DNA of 64,000 bases from assembly GCF_900215485.1 (NCBI RefSeq), contig NZ_OCMZ01000002.1, positions 186,001 through 250,000 of the forward strand, written 5' to 3'. The translations under genes were made by a program, and so were the position numbers. This document shows positions 63,661-64,000 of the stretch, in pieces. The notes under the pieces were generated by a model that was given only the letters and a program-made list of their open reading frames with translations, made no database searches and was not told where the DNA came from. The DNA is from Nitrosovibrio sp. Nv4 (GTDB lineage: Bacteria; Pseudomonadota; Gammaproteobacteria; Burkholderiales; Nitrosomonadaceae). The number at the start of each line of letters is the position of its first letter. The stretch's first letter is position 1.

Positions 63661-63858
63661 ATGTTGTTCTGGAAAAAGAGGCCCAAGAAGATTCAGGAAG
63701 AGACCCAAGAGCCCGAAATCGCAGCTGCTATTTCGTCATTCAATTTGCTCATAATGTATATTATGTTAAATTCGCTTAATCCTTTCATGCTTGTTCCCAT
63801 GCTTGCCGTTATGACGTGGTTTAATCAAGAGAAACGTCATGCTGCCAGAGATCGATAA
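63661..63858 (+). CDS. Small membrane protein, hypothetical
   Basis: 65 aa from the ATG at 63661 (a GTG at 63643 is an alternative). Charged start MLFWKKRPKKIQEETQEPEI and one long hydrophobic stretch, SSFNLLIMYIMLNSLNPFMLVPMLAVMTW, enough for one or two helices, then a basic tail. Not recognised. Overlaps the following frame by 20 bases, which suggests a joint unit. Confidence 0.45.
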   Translation: MLFWKKRPKKIQEETQEPEIAAAISSFNLLIMYIMLNSLNPFMLVPMLAVMTWFNQEKRHAARDR

Positions 63859-64000
63859 CGCATCATCCGAAGAGATAACCCGGATTACCGGCGCATTTCC
63901 GCGAACAGTGAAACGATGGAAAGACGGCACCGCCAACCCGCCAGAATCTGTCCTGAGACTGCTACGGCTTTTTATCGATGGAGATCTTGCGACAATACTT
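63839..64000 (+). CDS. Probable HTH protein, 5' part only
   Basis: Open to the window end (54 codons seen). MLPEIDNASSEEITRITGAFPRTVKRWKDGTANPPESVLRLLRLFIDGDLATIL resembles the helix-turn-helix start of phage- or plasmid-type regulators, where a TGxxxRTxxRWKxGxxxPPxxxLxLLRL pattern is common. A site GAGAAA precedes the ATG; start unproven. Could be the edge of a prophage or other mobile region. Confidence 0.5.
   Translation, partial: MLPEIDNASSEEITRITGAFPRTVKRWKDGTANPPESVLRLLRLFIDGDLATIL

Overview
The window is a chromosomal segment from a betaproteobacterium, most likely an ammonia oxidiser of the Nitrosomonadaceae (Nitrosospira-like). The clues are moderate GC, PEP-CTERM secreted proteins (one with a CHRD domain), FlhDC as flagellar master regulator together with a MotAB plus MotCD pair of stators, and single-copy housekeeping genes typical of the group (uvrB, an aspartate aminotransferase). 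The genus is inferred from this style, not shown by any marker gene. Layout: 1-2.3 kb holds the end of a CHRD/PEP-CTERM protein, a tRNA-Leu(UAA) and a MarC-family membrane protein. 2.3-5.5 kb is a large CHASE-PAS-PAS-GGDEF-EAL cyclic-di-GMP enzyme. From 6 kb to 56 kb the window is almost entirely a flagellar supercluster: flhDC, motAB, flhB-flhA-flhF-flhG-fliA, motC-(Arg-rich ORF)-motD, then on the minus strand flgN-flgM and flgA, then flgBCDEFGHIJ and flgKL, an EAL-HDOD protein, a short accessory island (degenerate thioredoxin copy, lipoprotein protease, thioredoxin, NarX/NarL-type two-component pair), fliC-flaG-fliD-fliS-fliT, a FliK-like and an FlhB-C-terminal-like protein, fliE (minus), fliFGHIJK and fliLMNOPQR. 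56-64 kb returns to general genes: a second PEP-CTERM protein, an unrecognised 362-aa protein, an aspartate aminotransferase, uvrB, an NrfJ-like periplasmic protein, a small secreted protein, a small membrane protein, and the start of a probable helix-turn-helix protein cut by the window end. How it works together: FlhDC is expected to switch on the basal-body and export genes and fliA; FliA (sigma-28), held by FlgM, then serves late promoters. I can read good sigma-28 sites (TAAAGTTT-N11-GCCGTTAC type) before motA and flgM, a fair one before flgK and a weaker one before fliC, so the hierarchy is visible in the DNA. Genes for rod, hook, filament, export gate, switch and two stators are present; no chemotaxis genes are in the window. 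The most interesting features outside the standard parts list are a 12+12 bp palindrome with a third half-site upstream of flhD that resembles a BvgA-type (NarL/FixJ) operator; a MITE-like element separating fliH and fliI; a perfect 38-bp palindrome inside fliO; a decayed thioredoxin duplicate flanking an unusual lipoprotein trypsin-like protease; an FlhG lacking both usual P-loop lysines; and an arginine-repeat ORF between motC and motD.
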